Assembly: GCF_900142205.1 (NCBI RefSeq) | Contig: NZ_FRAA01000002.1 | Coordinates: 370,282 to 434,281 of the forward strand | Direction of reading: 5' to 3' | DNA: 64,000 nucleotides | DNA from: Reichenbachiella agariperforans | GTDB lineage: Bacteria; Bacteroidota; Bacteroidia; Cytophagales; Cyclobacteriaceae | In this document: positions 9,602 through 18,841 of the stretch, piece after piece | Numbering within the stretch: the stretch's first letter is position 1 | Layout: the number at the start of each line of letters is the position of its first letter | Position numbers and translations under genes: made by a program | The notes under the pieces: model-generated | Seen by the model: only the letters and a program-made list of their open reading frames with translations | Told to the model about the DNA's origin: nothing | The model's database searches: none

Positions 9602-10924
9602 TTAAGACTTCATCATAAACCATTTGGCCAGCGTCTTATAGTTGACCTTCGTACCATGCATAAAGATTCCCACTCTATATATGCGACTTGCCAACCAGGT
9701 CGTAAATATAAAACCTCCAATCATGCTCACCATCGACAAAGCAATCTGCCAAACAGGCACATCAAACGGGATTCGCATCATCATAATAACTGGAGAGGTA
9801 AATGGAACGAGTGATAGCCAAAAAGCCAAACTCCCATGTGGGTCATTGATGACAGCTGAGAGTACTACCACCGAAAAGATCAGCGGTATGGTCACTGGAA
9901 ACATAAACTGCTGAGAGTCGGCATCACTATCTACGGCAGAACCTATCGCAGCAAATAAAGCCCCATAGAACAAGTACCCTGCGAGAAAATAGAACACAAA
10001 ACACGACAGCACCAGTGGAATATTGATTTGTCCGAGAGCCCCCATGGAATTCTCAATCGCAGCTTGTGCCTCTGACTGCTGTGGTGATGGCATACCTGAT
10101 AATTGATCCACCTGCTGCATCGCTTCTATCTGTTCTGGGGTCATATCTGACGAAACCACCGCAGTGATACCCGTCACGATCGCACTGGATAGCGCCACCC
10201 ACAATAAAAACTGAGTCAAGCCTACGCCTCCTACACCTATGATTTTTCCCATCATCAGATGAAAAGGCTTAACCGACGCAATAATCACTTCAATGATTCG
10301 ATTCGTTTTCTCCTCGATCACCCCACGCATGATTTGCGCTCCATAGAGGAAAATGAAAAAGTAAATCAGAAATGCTCCGATATACCCTACGGCAGTAGCC
10401 GCTCCTGTGCTACTCTCACTCTCGCTCCCAGAGTCGGACAAGTTCACCGTCTGTATGGCTACATGTGATTTTAACCCATCCAAAAACTCCTGATTAAGAC
10501 CAGAATTAATGAGTTTAATGTTTTCAATTCTTTCTCGAATTTTCTTTTCTAAATCTGCCTTTAGACCGAACCCAGGGTTCTGAGTAGAGTAAAACTTGAC
10601 TCCCTCAGGTGCCTCAATCGTCATCTCAGGTATATAGAGCAGCCCAAAAACATTGTTGACTGCTAGGGCTGACTTAGCGGTTTCTAAATCCTCCGCTACA
10701 TAGACATAGGTCATGTTGTCGGCACTAACGAACTCTTCGGCAAACAAACCCGACTCATCGATCACTTGAATGACTTTTTCGTCTCCACCACGAGTCGCCA
10801 GCCAGATCGGAACGATAAACAAACCCGAAAATAATATCGGCCCCAAAACAGTCATGATCAGAAACGACTTCTTCTTCACACGAGAGATATACTCCCTCTT
10901 GATGATTAGCAATATCTTATTCAT
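9602..10924 (-). CDS. ABC-2 type transporter permease (NatB-like)
   Basis: A 440-residue integral membrane protein. One transmembrane helix near the N-terminus (after MNKILLIIKREYISRVKKKS) is followed by a large external domain (about 45-180) and then five or six helices, the layout of the ABC2_membrane_3/NatB group of sodium or drug efflux permeases. The linker around residues 250-290 is rich in M, Q, P and S. The gene begins inside the last codons of the ATPase gene (8-bp overlap), so the two make one exporter. The substrate cannot be told from sequence. Confidence 0.9.
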   Translation of the reverse strand: MNKILLIIKREYISRVKKKSFLIMTVLGPILFSGLFIVPIWLATRGGDEKVIQVIDESGLFAEEFVSADNMTYVYVAEDLETAKSALAVNNVFGLLYIPEMTIEAPEGVKFYSTQNPGFGLKADLEKKIRERIENIKLINSGLNQEFLDGLKSHVAIQTVNLSDSGSESESSTGAATAVGYIGAFLIYFFIFLYGAQIMRGVIEEKTNRIIEVIIASVKPFHLMMGKIIGVGGVGLTQFLLWVALSSAIVTGITAVVSSDMTPEQIEAMQQVDQLSGMPSPQQSEAQAAIENSMGALGQINIPLVLSCFVFYFLAGYLFYGALFAAIGSAVDSDADSQQFMFPVTIPLIFSVVVLSAVINDPHGSLAFWLSLVPFTSPVIMMMRIPFDVPVWQIALSMVSMIGGFIFTTWLASRIYRVGIFMHGTKVNYKTLAKWFMMKS

Positions 10925-11828
10925 GGCCAGATGGGTTTACAGTGGAAATAAAAATATCGTTGATAGATGGGATCTTCTCATTGAGCGAAACTAAAGTAGA
11001 CTGAGAAGTAATATGTGTCACTAGATCATTGACGCCAATACCTTCGTCCAGTTTAAGCTCTGTTTTAACTAACTCCCCTTTTTTGAGGACAGACAAAACC
11101 TCAACACCTGCAAGAGGTCTCAATTCATCACCAATATGCTCTGTGATGAAAGTATTATCCCTGTACTGATTTTTGATATCTCCTTTCTTTCCAGATATAA
11201 CCAGTTTGGAGTGATTTATCAGCGCTATGTCATCGCATAACTCCTCCACGGATTCCATTCTATGTGTGGAAAAAATAACCGTTGCACCTTTCTCTCTGAG
11301 TTCGAAAATTTCATCTTTGATTAGGTTTGCATTGACGGGATCAAAACCCGAAAACGGCTCGTCCAGTATGATCAGAGATGGTTCGTGTACCACTGTAGCG
11401 ATAAATTGTATCTTCTGCTGCATTCCTTTCGAGAGGTCTTCGATGGCCTTGTTAGACCAAGAGCTGATTTCCAGTTTCTTTAACCAATGCTTGATCTTCG
11501 TAACCGCCTCCCTCTTTTCCATGCCTTTGAGCTGAGCCAAATAGAGCAACTGCTCGCCTACTTTCATTTTCTTGTAAAGCCCACGCTCTTCGGGAAGGTA
11601 GCCTATCTGCCGAATATGTTCAGGATCCAGTTTTACTCCATTAAAGAGCACTTCGCCCTGATCGGACATGATAATTTGCGTGATGATTCTGATGAGTGTC
11701 GTCTTCCCTGCACCATTCGGACCGAGGAGGCCAAAAATGCTATTGTCGGGAATAGCGAACGAAATATTATCTAAGGCCTGATGATCTCCATAGCGCTTAG
11801 AGATGTTTTGGATGTCGATTAGATTCAA
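10917..11828 (-). CDS. ABC transporter ATP-binding protein
   Basis: A 303-residue ATPase that powers the overlapping ABC-2 permease. Walker A is GPNGAGKTT (near residue 37), the signature is LSKGMQQKIQ, Walker B with the catalytic Glu is LIILDEPFSGFD, and the switch His lies in FSTHRM. The C-terminal 80 residues match the DUF4162 accessory domain common in drug/antibiotic exporters such as NatA. It is the first gene of a two-gene operon. Confidence 0.93.
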   Translation of the reverse strand: MNLIDIQNISKRYGDHQALDNISFAIPDNSIFGLLGPNGAGKTTLIRIITQIIMSDQGEVLFNGVKLDPEHIRQIGYLPEERGLYKKMKVGEQLLYLAQLKGMEKREAVTKIKHWLKKLEISSWSNKAIEDLSKGMQQKIQFIATVVHEPSLIILDEPFSGFDPVNANLIKDEIFELREKGATVIFSTHRMESVEELCDDIALINHSKLVISGKKGDIKNQYRDNTFITEHIGDELRPLAGVEVLSVLKKGELVKTELKLDEGIGVNDLVTHITSQSTLVSLNEKIPSINDIFISTVNPSGHE

Positions 11829-11893
11829 GTGTAGTCAATTAAGTGATACACGAGTTTAGTATCATTTGACTAGAAATTATTACAGGAACGGAA

Positions 11894-12790
11894 TTATTTA
11901 ACGTATTCGAAGGTGATATTACCTAGTGCCACATCTACCACAAACTCCATAAGGTTTTCTGCATTTTCGTCATAGCCTTTGCTGACATAGACATCTGTAT
12001 CGATTTTTTTAAAGCCTTGCTCCAAGGAATACTTGCAGAGCGGTGAACTTTTGAACCGAATGATAGCTGCAAAGTTGGACTCGGGAACGCGGACCTTTAA
12101 CGTACCCGCTCCTATGCTGGCATTCACGTTACATTTTTGATTCACTCCCTTACTAAAATCCAAAACCGCTGTACCAAAACCCACTTCGGCGATTACGTGT
12201 TTCGCTTGAGATAAGTGCATACGCTCCGCCACCAATGTGCCCAAATCCACTACGACTGAAAAAGTGTCCATTTGGCATCTATTCATTCCTCCCTCATCAT
12301 AGTTGATGTGGACATCAGCACTTCCAGATTCGATTTTGATTTTGGCAACTGCGACGTTAGACAAGTTGATGTAGGAGTCTCCTACCCCGTAGGATAGGTT
12401 AAGGTTGTAGATTTTTTCGTCGGTGAGATAGACCTTCCAGAAGTCTTTTTCTTCTTCATTTTTTTCACCTCCGAATACATTGTAGGTGATGGCGTGACTG
12501 AGGCCTTTTTTATTATAATCTTCGAGCTCTAGCTTGACGAAGTTGGTCGTGCTACGAATGGAGGATGTAAAAGTAGGATTGACCTCCGAAAGAGAAGGAT
12601 TGCCATAAATGGTCAGCGGGTCGTTGTGATGAGAGGGCTTGACAAAGCACGTGCCTGATGTCGCTTTCATGACGAAATCGACTGTATCATAAGAGGCGTG
12701 AGACTTGACTGTATAAAACTTCTTCAGTTGACAATGCCCCTCCAACCCACACATACTTGCTGCCAGTGCAACCAATAAAATCCTTAACAT
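11894..12790 (-). CDS. exported DUF4097-like beta-rich protein
   Basis: I start at the ATG at 12790 because MLRILLVALAASMCGLEGHCQ reads as a signal peptide; the frame extends seven codons further upstream. The mature part has about 280 residues and many short beta-strand-like segments (SGSADVHINYDEGG, GFGTAVLDFSKG, SIGAGTLKVRVP) with the regularity of DUF4097/LiaF-like 'toast-rack' proteins. No catalytic motif is visible. It lies between the exporter operon and dnaJ and has its own spacers, so it is probably transcribed alone. Function unknown. Confidence 0.65.
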   Translation of the reverse strand: MLRILLVALAASMCGLEGHCQLKKFYTVKSHASYDTVDFVMKATSGTCFVKPSHHNDPLTIYGNPSLSEVNPTFTSSIRSTTNFVKLELEDYNKKGLSHAITYNVFGGEKNEEEKDFWKVYLTDEKIYNLNLSYGVGDSYINLSNVAVAKIKIESGSADVHINYDEGGMNRCQMDTFSVVVDLGTLVAERMHLSQAKHVIAEVGFGTAVLDFSKGVNQKCNVNASIGAGTLKVRVPESNFAAIIRFKSSPLCKYSLEQGFKKIDTDVYVSKGYDENAENLMEFVVDVALGNITFEYVK

Positions 12791-12846
12791 GAGTGTAGTT
12801 ACGGAAAACAAACTTTCTGGTTTGATTCAAAACCCGAAAATATAAC

Positions 12847-12879
12847 GAAAGGCCTAGAATCAAAAATTCTAGGCCTTTC
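12847..12879 (-). terminator. dnaJ operon terminator hairpin
   Basis: A perfect 14-bp inverted repeat (GAAAGGCCTAGAAT, 5-nt loop, complement) 28 bp after the dnaJ stop. The tail on the minus strand is only moderately T-rich. Confidence 0.7.
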
Positions 12880-12907
12880 TAATCTCTGTTTTGGGAGTAT
12901 TCTACTC

Positions 12908-14041
12908 CTAAAAGAACTCTTTGATCTTTTCAAAGAAGCCCTTGTCTGTTTTGGACGGGTTCGGCGCGAAGTTTTCAGACTCACGCATGCTTTCTAGCTT
13001 TTCGCGTTCGTCTTTGGTCAGCGTCTTTGGCGTCCACAGGTTGACGTGTATCAACTGATCTCCTTTGCCATAGCCGTTGAGGTCTTTGATCCCTTTGCCT
13101 CTGAGGCGAAGAATCTTGCCACTTTGCGTTCCTTCGTCGATCTTGATTTTCACCTTGCCATCGATCGTAGGTACTTCTACAGAAGTCCCAAGTACTGCAT
13201 CGATGAAGTTCAAATAGAGGTCATAGACGATATTATTTCCGTCCCTTTTCAAGGTCTCTTCTTCTTTCTCCTCCACGACGATCAATAGATCACCTGGTAC
13301 ACCTCCACCGGGTGCTTCGTTCCCTTTGCCTGACATAGAAAGCTGCATCCCTTCTACAACACCTGCAGGAATTTTGACAGAGATAACCTCTTCCTTGTAA
13401 CTCAACCCTGAGCTATCTACTCCTGGAGGCTTCTTGTCGATAGTCTGTCCGGCACCATTACAGGACGGACAGGTCGATGCAGAGACCATCTGCCCGAGCA
13501 TGGTGTTGACCACCTTTTGCACCTGACCAGAGCCTTGGCACTGTGGACATGTACGGAAGGTCACGCCCTCTGCCGCCACGAGACGGTTGACTTTGATTTT
13601 CTTTTCTACGCCGTGCGCGATATCCTCTAGGGATAGCTTGAGTTTGATGCGTAGGTTCGAGCCTTTGCGTCGGCGCTGGCGACCACCGCCTCCACCGAAG
13701 AAGCTGTCAAAACCTCCGCCCCCACCTCCGCCACCGAAGATGTCACCGAACTGTGAGAAGATATCGTCCATGGACATACCGCCACCGCCGAAACCTCCGC
13801 CACCGCCAGATGCTCCGCCCATGCCTGCATGACCGTACTGATCGTAACGCTGCTTTTTATTCGCATCGCTGAGTATCTCGTAGGCTTCTGCTGCCTCTTT
13901 GAATTTCTCTTCTGCTTCCTTATCGTCTGGATTTTTGTCCGGATGATATTTGATGGCCATCTTGCGATAGGCCTTCTTTATTTCTTCTGGGGTGGCAGAT
14001 TTGCTCAGCCCTAATATTTCATAAAAATCTCTCTTCGCCAT
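12908..14041 (-). CDS. dnaJ: chaperone protein DnaJ with a half zinc-finger domain
   Basis: Hsp40 co-chaperone that delivers clients to DnaK and triggers its ATPase. It has 377 residues. The J domain (1-70) carries HPD at 33-35; residues 75-122 are the Gly/Phe-rich linker; the C-terminal client-binding domains follow. Canonical DnaJ has four CxxCxGxG motifs. Here only two are present, CPQCQGSG (165-172) and CPSCNGAG (191-198), which correspond to motifs 2 and 3. The expected places of motifs 1 and 4 read VAAEGV and DKKPPG. One base separates its start from the grpE stop, so grpE-dnaJ are co-transcribed. Confidence 0.96.
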   Translation of the reverse strand: MAKRDFYEILGLSKSATPEEIKKAYRKMAIKYHPDKNPDDKEAEEKFKEAAEAYEILSDANKKQRYDQYGHAGMGGASGGGGGFGGGGMSMDDIFSQFGDIFGGGGGGGGFDSFFGGGGGRQRRRKGSNLRIKLKLSLEDIAHGVEKKIKVNRLVAAEGVTFRTCPQCQGSGQVQKVVNTMLGQMVSASTCPSCNGAGQTIDKKPPGVDSSGLSYKEEVISVKIPAGVVEGMQLSMSGKGNEAPGGGVPGDLLIVVEEKEEETLKRDGNNIVYDLYLNFIDAVLGTSVEVPTIDGKVKIKIDEGTQSGKILRLRGKGIKDLNGYGKGDQLIHVNLWTPKTLTKDEREKLESMRESENFAPNPSKTDKGFFEKIKEFF

Positions 14042-14042
14042 C

Positions 14043-14615
14043 TTACGCTCCTGTTACTACTTTGGCAAATCGGATCACTTTGTCATTGAGCTGGTAGCCC
14101 TTTTCTACGACATCTACGATTTTGCCTTTCAAATCATCGGTAGGGGCTGGTATCTGTGTGATCGCTTCATGCCTTTCGAGATCAAAGTCTCCTCCAGCTA
14201 CTGCCTCTACTTCTTTTACTCCTTTCGCCTCTAGTATGCCTTTGAGTTTGGTGAATACCAAATCCACACCTTCCTTGACAGATTTCACATCTGCCTCTTC
14301 GGTCATGGATTTTTCAGCTCTTTCGAAATCATCTACTACTGGCAATAGTGCCTGCAACAGGTTTTCGTTGGCATTGCTAATGAGCTCAAGTTTCTCTTTA
14401 GACGTACGTCTTCTGAAGTTCTCAAACTCTGAGTATAGTCTCAAGTATTTGTCCTGAGCCTCTTTTACTTCCGCTTTCAATTTATCCTCTGCAGAGAGTT
14501 CTTCTTCCTGCTCCTGCTGCTCTTCTGGTGCTTCAGTATTTTCTACTTGATCTAGCACTTCTTCTTTCAGTTCTTCTTGAGACTTATTGTCAGCCTTCTT
14601 TTCGCCTTTTGCCAT
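14043..14615 (-). CDS. grpE: nucleotide exchange factor GrpE
   Basis: Releases ADP from DnaK and completes the DnaK-DnaJ-GrpE cycle. I start at 14615 ([15 protein letters not shown]); the frame is open 12 codons further. The 190 residues include an acidic, Glu/Gln-rich N-terminal tail (about 10-45), a long coiled-coil helix, and the C-terminal beta domain with the family pattern ([16 protein letters not shown]). It stands directly before dnaJ, the usual arrangement. dnaK is not in the window. Confidence 0.95.
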   Translation of the reverse strand: MAKGEKKADNKSQEELKEEVLDQVENTEAPEEQQEQEEELSAEDKLKAEVKEAQDKYLRLYSEFENFRRRTSKEKLELISNANENLLQALLPVVDDFERAEKSMTEEADVKSVKEGVDLVFTKLKGILEAKGVKEVEAVAGGDFDLERHEAITQIPAPTDDLKGKIVDVVEKGYQLNDKVIRFAKVVTGA

Positions 14616-14707
14616 TTTTGTCAAAAATTTTATGCTCCCATACTTTGGCAATTACTCTGCCAATGTCAGGATAGTGTCATAATGTCTTAAAAGTGAGTCA
14701 ATTTGTA

Positions 14708-15700
14708 CTACGCATTCAGTTTTTCCCAAAGCATGTCTTTGAGCTTGTCCAGATTATAATGTGCTACACTAGATATGAATATAGCAGGGACACCCTGGGG
14801 TAGTTCCTTGGTCATCTCGGTAATCAGATCCTCGTCGAGCATGTCTGCTTTGGTGACGGCCAGCATGCGCTGCTTGTCCAGCAACTCGGGGTTATATTTG
14901 GTGAGTTCCTGAAGCAGAATCTCATAGTCCTTTTGGATATTGTCTGAGTCTACTGGCACCATGAACAGAAGCATAGAGTTGCGCTCGATGTGTCGCAAAA
15001 ACCGAATGCCTAACCCCTTGCCTTCTGAGGCTCCCTCGATAATCCCTGGGATATCGGCGATCACGAAAGACTTGTTGTCCCGGTAACCTACTACGCCTAG
15101 ATTCGGCACGAGTGTGGTAAACGGGTAATCCCCAATCTCAGGCTTGGCTGCTGACATGACGGAGAGCAAGGTCGACTTCCCTGCATTGGGGAATCCCACC
15201 AACCCGATATCTGCCAGCACTTTAAGCTCTAACACAATCCACTGCTCCTGGCCGTCTTCTCCTGGCTGTGCATAGTAAGGGATCTGATTGGTCGCCGTTT
15301 TGAAGTTGTCATTGCCTAGTCCTCCACGTCCACCAGGTGTTAGGATTACTTCTTGTCCTTCTTCGAGGATTTCTACGATTTTCTCTCCCGTCTCAGCATC
15401 CTTGGCAATCGTCCCGAGTGGCACTTCGAGGATTACGTCCTTTCCTTCTAGCCCTGACCGGTTACCTCCTTCGCCGGGGTTACCATCATCTGCGAGGACG
15501 TGCTTTTTGTATCTCAAATGAAGCAAAGTCCACAGCTGCCTATTGCCTCGGAGGATGACATGACCACCCCGTCCACCATTGCCACCGTCGGGACCTCCTT
15601 TGGGTACGTGCTTTTCTCTACGAAAATGAACTGACCCTGCGCCTCCCTTTCCTGAGCGAGAACAGAATTTTACGTAATCAATAAAGTTAGATGATGCCAT
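14708..15700 (-). CDS. obgE: GTPase Obg/CgtA
   Basis: Essential GTPase tied to 50S ribosome assembly and growth control. It has 330 residues. The glycine-rich Obg fold (1-158; [19 protein letters not shown] and [12 protein letters not shown]) is followed by the G domain: G1 GFPNAGKST (near 166), G3 [16 protein letters not shown], and G4 TKAD. The optional C-terminal OCT domain is absent, as in many Bacteroidota. It is upstream of grpE-dnaJ on the same strand and downstream of the adk terminator. Confidence 0.97.
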   Translation of the reverse strand: MASSNFIDYVKFCSRSGKGGAGSVHFRREKHVPKGGPDGGNGGRGGHVILRGNRQLWTLLHLRYKKHVLADDGNPGEGGNRSGLEGKDVILEVPLGTIAKDAETGEKIVEILEEGQEVILTPGGRGGLGNDNFKTATNQIPYYAQPGEDGQEQWIVLELKVLADIGLVGFPNAGKSTLLSVMSAAKPEIGDYPFTTLVPNLGVVGYRDNKSFVIADIPGIIEGASEGKGLGIRFLRHIERNSMLLFMVPVDSDNIQKDYEILLQELTKYNPELLDKQRMLAVTKADMLDEDLITEMTKELPQGVPAIFISSVAHYNLDKLKDMLWEKLNA

Positions 15701-15783
15701 GGGCGATTGTTAAAATAGTTACTTGATATTCGTGACTGCAAAAGAACGCAAAAACATCCCCTAATCCCGATTGAAGTGCGGTT

Positions 15784-15803
15784 ATTTCACCTGATGGTGA
15801 AAT
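15784..15803. promoter_or_regulatory. perfect 8-bp inverted repeat upstream of obgE
   Basis: ATTTCACC - TGAT - GGTGAAAT lies 84 bp before the obgE start, between the adk terminator and obgE. It could be an operator or a 5'-UTR hairpin; nothing identifies a binding protein. Confidence 0.35.
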
Positions 15804-15849
15804 GACAGACGCTTTGGTCTCTTACCTCTGACCAATAATCCTTTGTAAA

Positions 15850-15892
15850 ACAAAAAAGGTTGTCCCAAAAGACTTTGCTTTTGAGACAACCT
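15850..15892 (-). terminator. adk terminator
   Basis: A 15-bp stem with one mismatch (15857-15871 with 15878-15892, 6-nt loop) followed on the minus strand by TTTTTTG and more T. It begins 26 bp after the adk stop. Confidence 0.85.
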
Positions 15893-15917
15893 CGTGTCAT
15901 TATGTGGTGAAGTACAA

Positions 15918-16490
15918 TTAGAACTGATCTACGACTCCTCTAATCTCAGAGAATATACCGTCGATCGTACCTACACCATGAATCTTGTTGAATTTGCCTT
16001 GCTGCTCGTAAAACTCCGCTACGGGCAAGGTCTCGTTTTTATACACCTGGATGCGGTTATTGATCTTCTCTTCGTTTTGATCATCTGCTCGACCTGAAGT
16101 CTTTCCTCTCTCCAATAGACGAGCCTTCAACTCTTCGTCTGGCACATCTAGCGCGACCATACCGCTGATGGTCGTCTCGAACTCGCCCAACATCTGATCC
16201 AAAGCCTCTGCCTGAGGAACCGTCCTAGGAAACCCATCAAAAATAAACCCTTTGGCATCTGTCGTAGAAGCTATTTTGTCTTTGACCATGTCGATCACCA
16301 CTGAGTCTGGGACTAGGTTGCCATCGTCCATGTATTTCTGAGCCAGTTTGCCGAGCTCGGTGCCTTCGCCCAAGTGTTTTCTAAATAAGTCTCCTGTCGA
16401 AAGGTGAGCCAAATTATATTGGGCTATTAACTTCTCACTCTGCGTTCCCTTCCCTGCGCCGGGAGGGCCAAATAATACTATGTTCAGCAT
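15918..16490 (-). CDS. adk: adenylate kinase (short-LID type)
   Basis: Interconverts ATP + AMP and 2 ADP. It has 190 residues; the P-loop is GPPGAGKGTQ at 7-16, the AMP-binding region reads HLSTGDLFRKH and GFPRTVPQAEAL, and the LID is short (ERGKTSGRADDQNEEKIN), without the Zn-type cysteines or long insertion. This short form is normal for Bacteroidota. It lies 68 bp downstream of hpt on the same strand, so the two purine genes may share a promoter. Confidence 0.97.
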   Translation of the reverse strand: MLNIVLFGPPGAGKGTQSEKLIAQYNLAHLSTGDLFRKHLGEGTELGKLAQKYMDDGNLVPDSVVIDMVKDKIASTTDAKGFIFDGFPRTVPQAEALDQMLGEFETTISGMVALDVPDEELKARLLERGKTSGRADDQNEEKINNRIQVYKNETLPVAEFYEQQGKFNKIHGVGTIDGIFSEIRGVVDQF

Positions 16491-16558
16491 GTTATATCAG
16501 TTGTGCTTAAAGCGTAAATCAAAAAGGGGTCAAATATAGCAAAAATCCTTTCAGATAC

Positions 16559-17089
16559 TTAGCCTTCCTGCTGATAGACATCTGGAAGTGTTCTCCCGTG
16601 CCCGTTATAGTCCATACCATAGCCCACCACAAAGTCGTTCGGGATGGCCTTGCCCACATAGTCTACAGGGATATCCTTTGAATAGACTTTAGATTTGAAA
16701 AACAAGGTTGCGATTTTGACTGACTCAGCTCCCTCGTTCTCCAATGCGGAAATGATGTGCGCGAGTGTGTTGCCTGTATCCACGATATCTTCGATGATCA
16801 GCACATGTTTTTGATCCAAGTCCTCATCCAGACCGATCAGGTCTTTAACCTTTCCAGTAGACTTACTCCCCTCATAGGACGCCAGTTTCAAGAAACTAAT
16901 CTCAGGGTCAATGGTCATCTTTTTGACCAGATCAGAGAGAAACATAAACGAGCCATTTAATATCCCTAACAGTACCAGAGGTTTGTCCTCATAGTCAGCA
17001 CTGATCTGATCAGCCATCTGACTGACGATACCTTGTACCTCGTCGGAAGTCAGATAGGGAACAAATTTTTTATCTTCGATTTGAATCAT
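16559..17089 (-). CDS. hpt: hypoxanthine phosphoribosyltransferase
   Basis: Purine salvage enzyme joining hypoxanthine or guanine to PRPP. It has 176 residues. The PRPP-binding motif is VLIIEDIVDTGNTL (about 94-107), the PPi loop is GILNGSFMF, and the C-terminal GYGMDYNGHGRTLPDVY segment contributes base contacts. It stands between the M42-like peptidase and adk, all on the minus strand. Confidence 0.95.
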   Translation of the reverse strand: MIQIEDKKFVPYLTSDEVQGIVSQMADQISADYEDKPLVLLGILNGSFMFLSDLVKKMTIDPEISFLKLASYEGSKSTGKVKDLIGLDEDLDQKHVLIIEDIVDTGNTLAHIISALENEGAESVKIATLFFKSKVYSKDIPVDYVGKAIPNDFVVGYGMDYNGHGRTLPDVYQQEG

Positions 17090-17114
17090 AATGCATAAAT
17101 ATTAACGGGTGAAT

Positions 17115-18038
17115 TTAAAGGTTCTCCATGAGATATCGGTACATATCGATCATCGCCTGTATGTCCTTTTTGTGAACTTTTTCGTCCGGAGAGTGGACAT
17201 GGTCCTCGGGTGCACCGATGAAACACCAATCTATCGGGTAGGGGGATGATTGAATTTCGCGCCCATCGCTCCCTCCGCTACGCTCCACTTCGATCTGATA
17301 TGGAATACCCGAAAGCGCTGCCAGCGACAGCACTTTGTCTATATATGATCTACGCGGCACGCTCATGTCTCGCATCGAAATCGCTACACCCTGACCATGC
17401 TGTACGCCTTCGGTGACCCACGTGATATCGGAGATCAAAGCCTGTTTGACACGGTGGTTTTCATAGATGTACTTGCACAAGAAAGGCACCGTACCCCCTC
17501 CATGCTCTTCGCCACAGGAGAAGACGATCAGCCCGTCCTGTAGGGTCTCGGCTAGTTTGAGGACGTTGTAGATGCCGAGGCGATTGTCCAGATAGCTAGA
17601 CTGCACATAGTCGTCTGTCTCTCTAAAGTCACACTCGAACACCAGCTCTGTCCCTGACTGTATCCCTCGACCAAAATCGTAAAACAAATACCCATCCTCT
17701 TCCTTGAGCCGACAGGCGATCGGGCCCATGCCGTCCTCGCCGACGAGGTGGTAGCCCGTCTCAGCTTCTGGGCTGCCGATAGGCACCAGTTGGTTTTCGT
17801 AGCGCACCGTAAAACCTATAGAATCCATGTGCGCAAACACGGCTGTGCGCGGCTCGCCAAACTTCAAGATCAGGCAATCCTGAAAGGCTGGACCATGAAT
17901 CAAGTCGGGGCGGCTCTTCCATTTGGAACTATTGGCCTCCACATAATCAATCAAAAATCGCTTCATCGCTACTTCGTTGCCCGATGGGGCAAACACCTCA
18001 CACAGGTCTCGGAGCAAATCGAAATCAGTATCTTTCAT
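17115..18038 (-). CDS. M42/M20-like zinc aminopeptidase
   Basis: I start at 18038 (MKDTDFDLLRDLCEVFAPSG), where homology-like sequence begins; an upstream ATG at 18086 would add 16 unlikely residues. The 307-residue protein has the metal-site pattern of the co-catalytic di-zinc peptidases: AHMDSIGF, YLDNRLG (bridging Asp), CGEEHGGG (catalytic Glu pair), ISDITW and the late VHSPDE His. There is no signal peptide, so it is cytoplasmic. Substrate is not known; members cut peptides or de-acylate amino acids. Confidence 0.85.
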   Translation of the reverse strand: MKDTDFDLLRDLCEVFAPSGNEVAMKRFLIDYVEANSSKWKSRPDLIHGPAFQDCLILKFGEPRTAVFAHMDSIGFTVRYENQLVPIGSPEAETGYHLVGEDGMGPIACRLKEEDGYLFYDFGRGIQSGTELVFECDFRETDDYVQSSYLDNRLGIYNVLKLAETLQDGLIVFSCGEEHGGGTVPFLCKYIYENHRVKQALISDITWVTEGVQHGQGVAISMRDMSVPRRSYIDKVLSLAALSGIPYQIEVERSGGSDGREIQSSPYPIDWCFIGAPEDHVHSPDEKVHKKDIQAMIDMYRYLMENL

Positions 18039-18116
18039 ATTGTTTGTTTTCAGGACACAAAATTCATGGTTTTTCGTTGAGATCAAACAACATTCTTACT
18101 TTACTTCGCAGATTCA

Positions 18117-18575
18117 ATGGCAACCGAAATCATCAAATACCTCACCGTCTATCTCAGCAGCACCATCAAGGTCATCTTTGGCTGTTTGCTAGGGACGGGC
18201 TATGGACATCACTTCCTCATCACAGGTGTGCTCACCACACTGGGCATGATGACGAGTGTCTACATCGTGACCTATTTTGGCACGAACATTCGTCATGCGA
18301 GTCAGGCGGTGCTGCGCAGAAAGCAAAGGAATATCTTTTCACGAAAGTCACGCCAGTACGTACGGGTTTGGCAAAAATACGGCATGCCGGGTATCGCCTT
18401 TTTGACACCACTACTCTTGATGCCCATCGGCGGGGCGGTGATCGCCAATGCCTTCGGTGCGAAGAAAAAAGACATCTTCAAGTACATGTGGATCAGCTGT
18501 ACTTTCTGGGGGTTTGTACTCAGTGCACTCGTCAAGTTCGCTGGGCATTGGATTCCCTTTTTGGATTTGCCCTGA
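18117..18575 (+). CDS. small multi-pass membrane protein
   Basis: A 152-residue protein with an N-terminal hydrophobic pair of helices (about 10-55, with the small-residue GCLLGTGYGHH turn), a basic loop (RRKQRNIFSRKSRQY) and two more helices (about 90-145, with PGIAFLTPLLLMPIGG). The P-rich re-entrant-looking segment recalls small SNARE-associated/DedA-like or small multidrug export proteins, but the match is weak and I do not assign a function. It is divergent from the peptidase, 78 bp apart. A group II intron remnant begins soon after its stop. Confidence 0.7.
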   Translation: MATEIIKYLTVYLSSTIKVIFGCLLGTGYGHHFLITGVLTTLGMMTSVYIVTYFGTNIRHASQAVLRRKQRNIFSRKSRQYVRVWQKYGMPGIAFLTPLLLMPIGGAVIANAFGAKKKDIFKYMWISCTFWGFVLSALVKFAGHWIPFLDLP

Positions 18576-18654
18576 GCATGAAGCTTAGGGGTTTGAAAGT
18601 AGCACATCATACTGACGTCCAAAGGGTGATTTATCATCAAGTGACTATGTAGTA

Positions 18655-18841
18655 GACCCAGTGGATATTGAGTGAAGGAACATGCACTTACCTTGGGAAA
18701 TCTCGAACTCTATGGGTTAAAGTGTATGCCTGGAGTCGCACTCGGATGGGAGGATGGGCAGTAACCCAGAGTCCTATCTTGAGAACGACCATTACCATCC
18801 CTAGACTTAAGAAAAGAGGCTATGAAAGTCTGGCTGGATGA
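18655..18841 (+). pseudogene. C-terminal remnant of a group II intron reverse transcriptase/maturase
   Basis: In the frame ending at the TGA at 18839-18841, about 36 residues read as the conserved C-terminal maturase end of intron-encoded proteins: SRTRMGGWAVTQSPIL, then RTTIT....RLKKRGYESLAG and a stop. Upstream of about 18725 the match shifts to another frame (NLELYGLK type sequence), which suggests a frameshift, and the reverse transcriptase domain itself is missing. Domains V and VI of the intron RNA follow immediately. It is a decayed fragment, not an active element. Confidence 0.75.

Noticed and set aside
13587-13866. Proline-rich plus-strand frame
   Set aside because: It is the complement of the DnaJ Gly/Phe-rich linker.
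17984-18652. 222-residue plus-strand frame (18117 gene region, other frame)
   Set aside because: It overlaps the peptidase start, the membrane protein gene and the intron fragment; composition rich in H, R and C is not that of a real protein.
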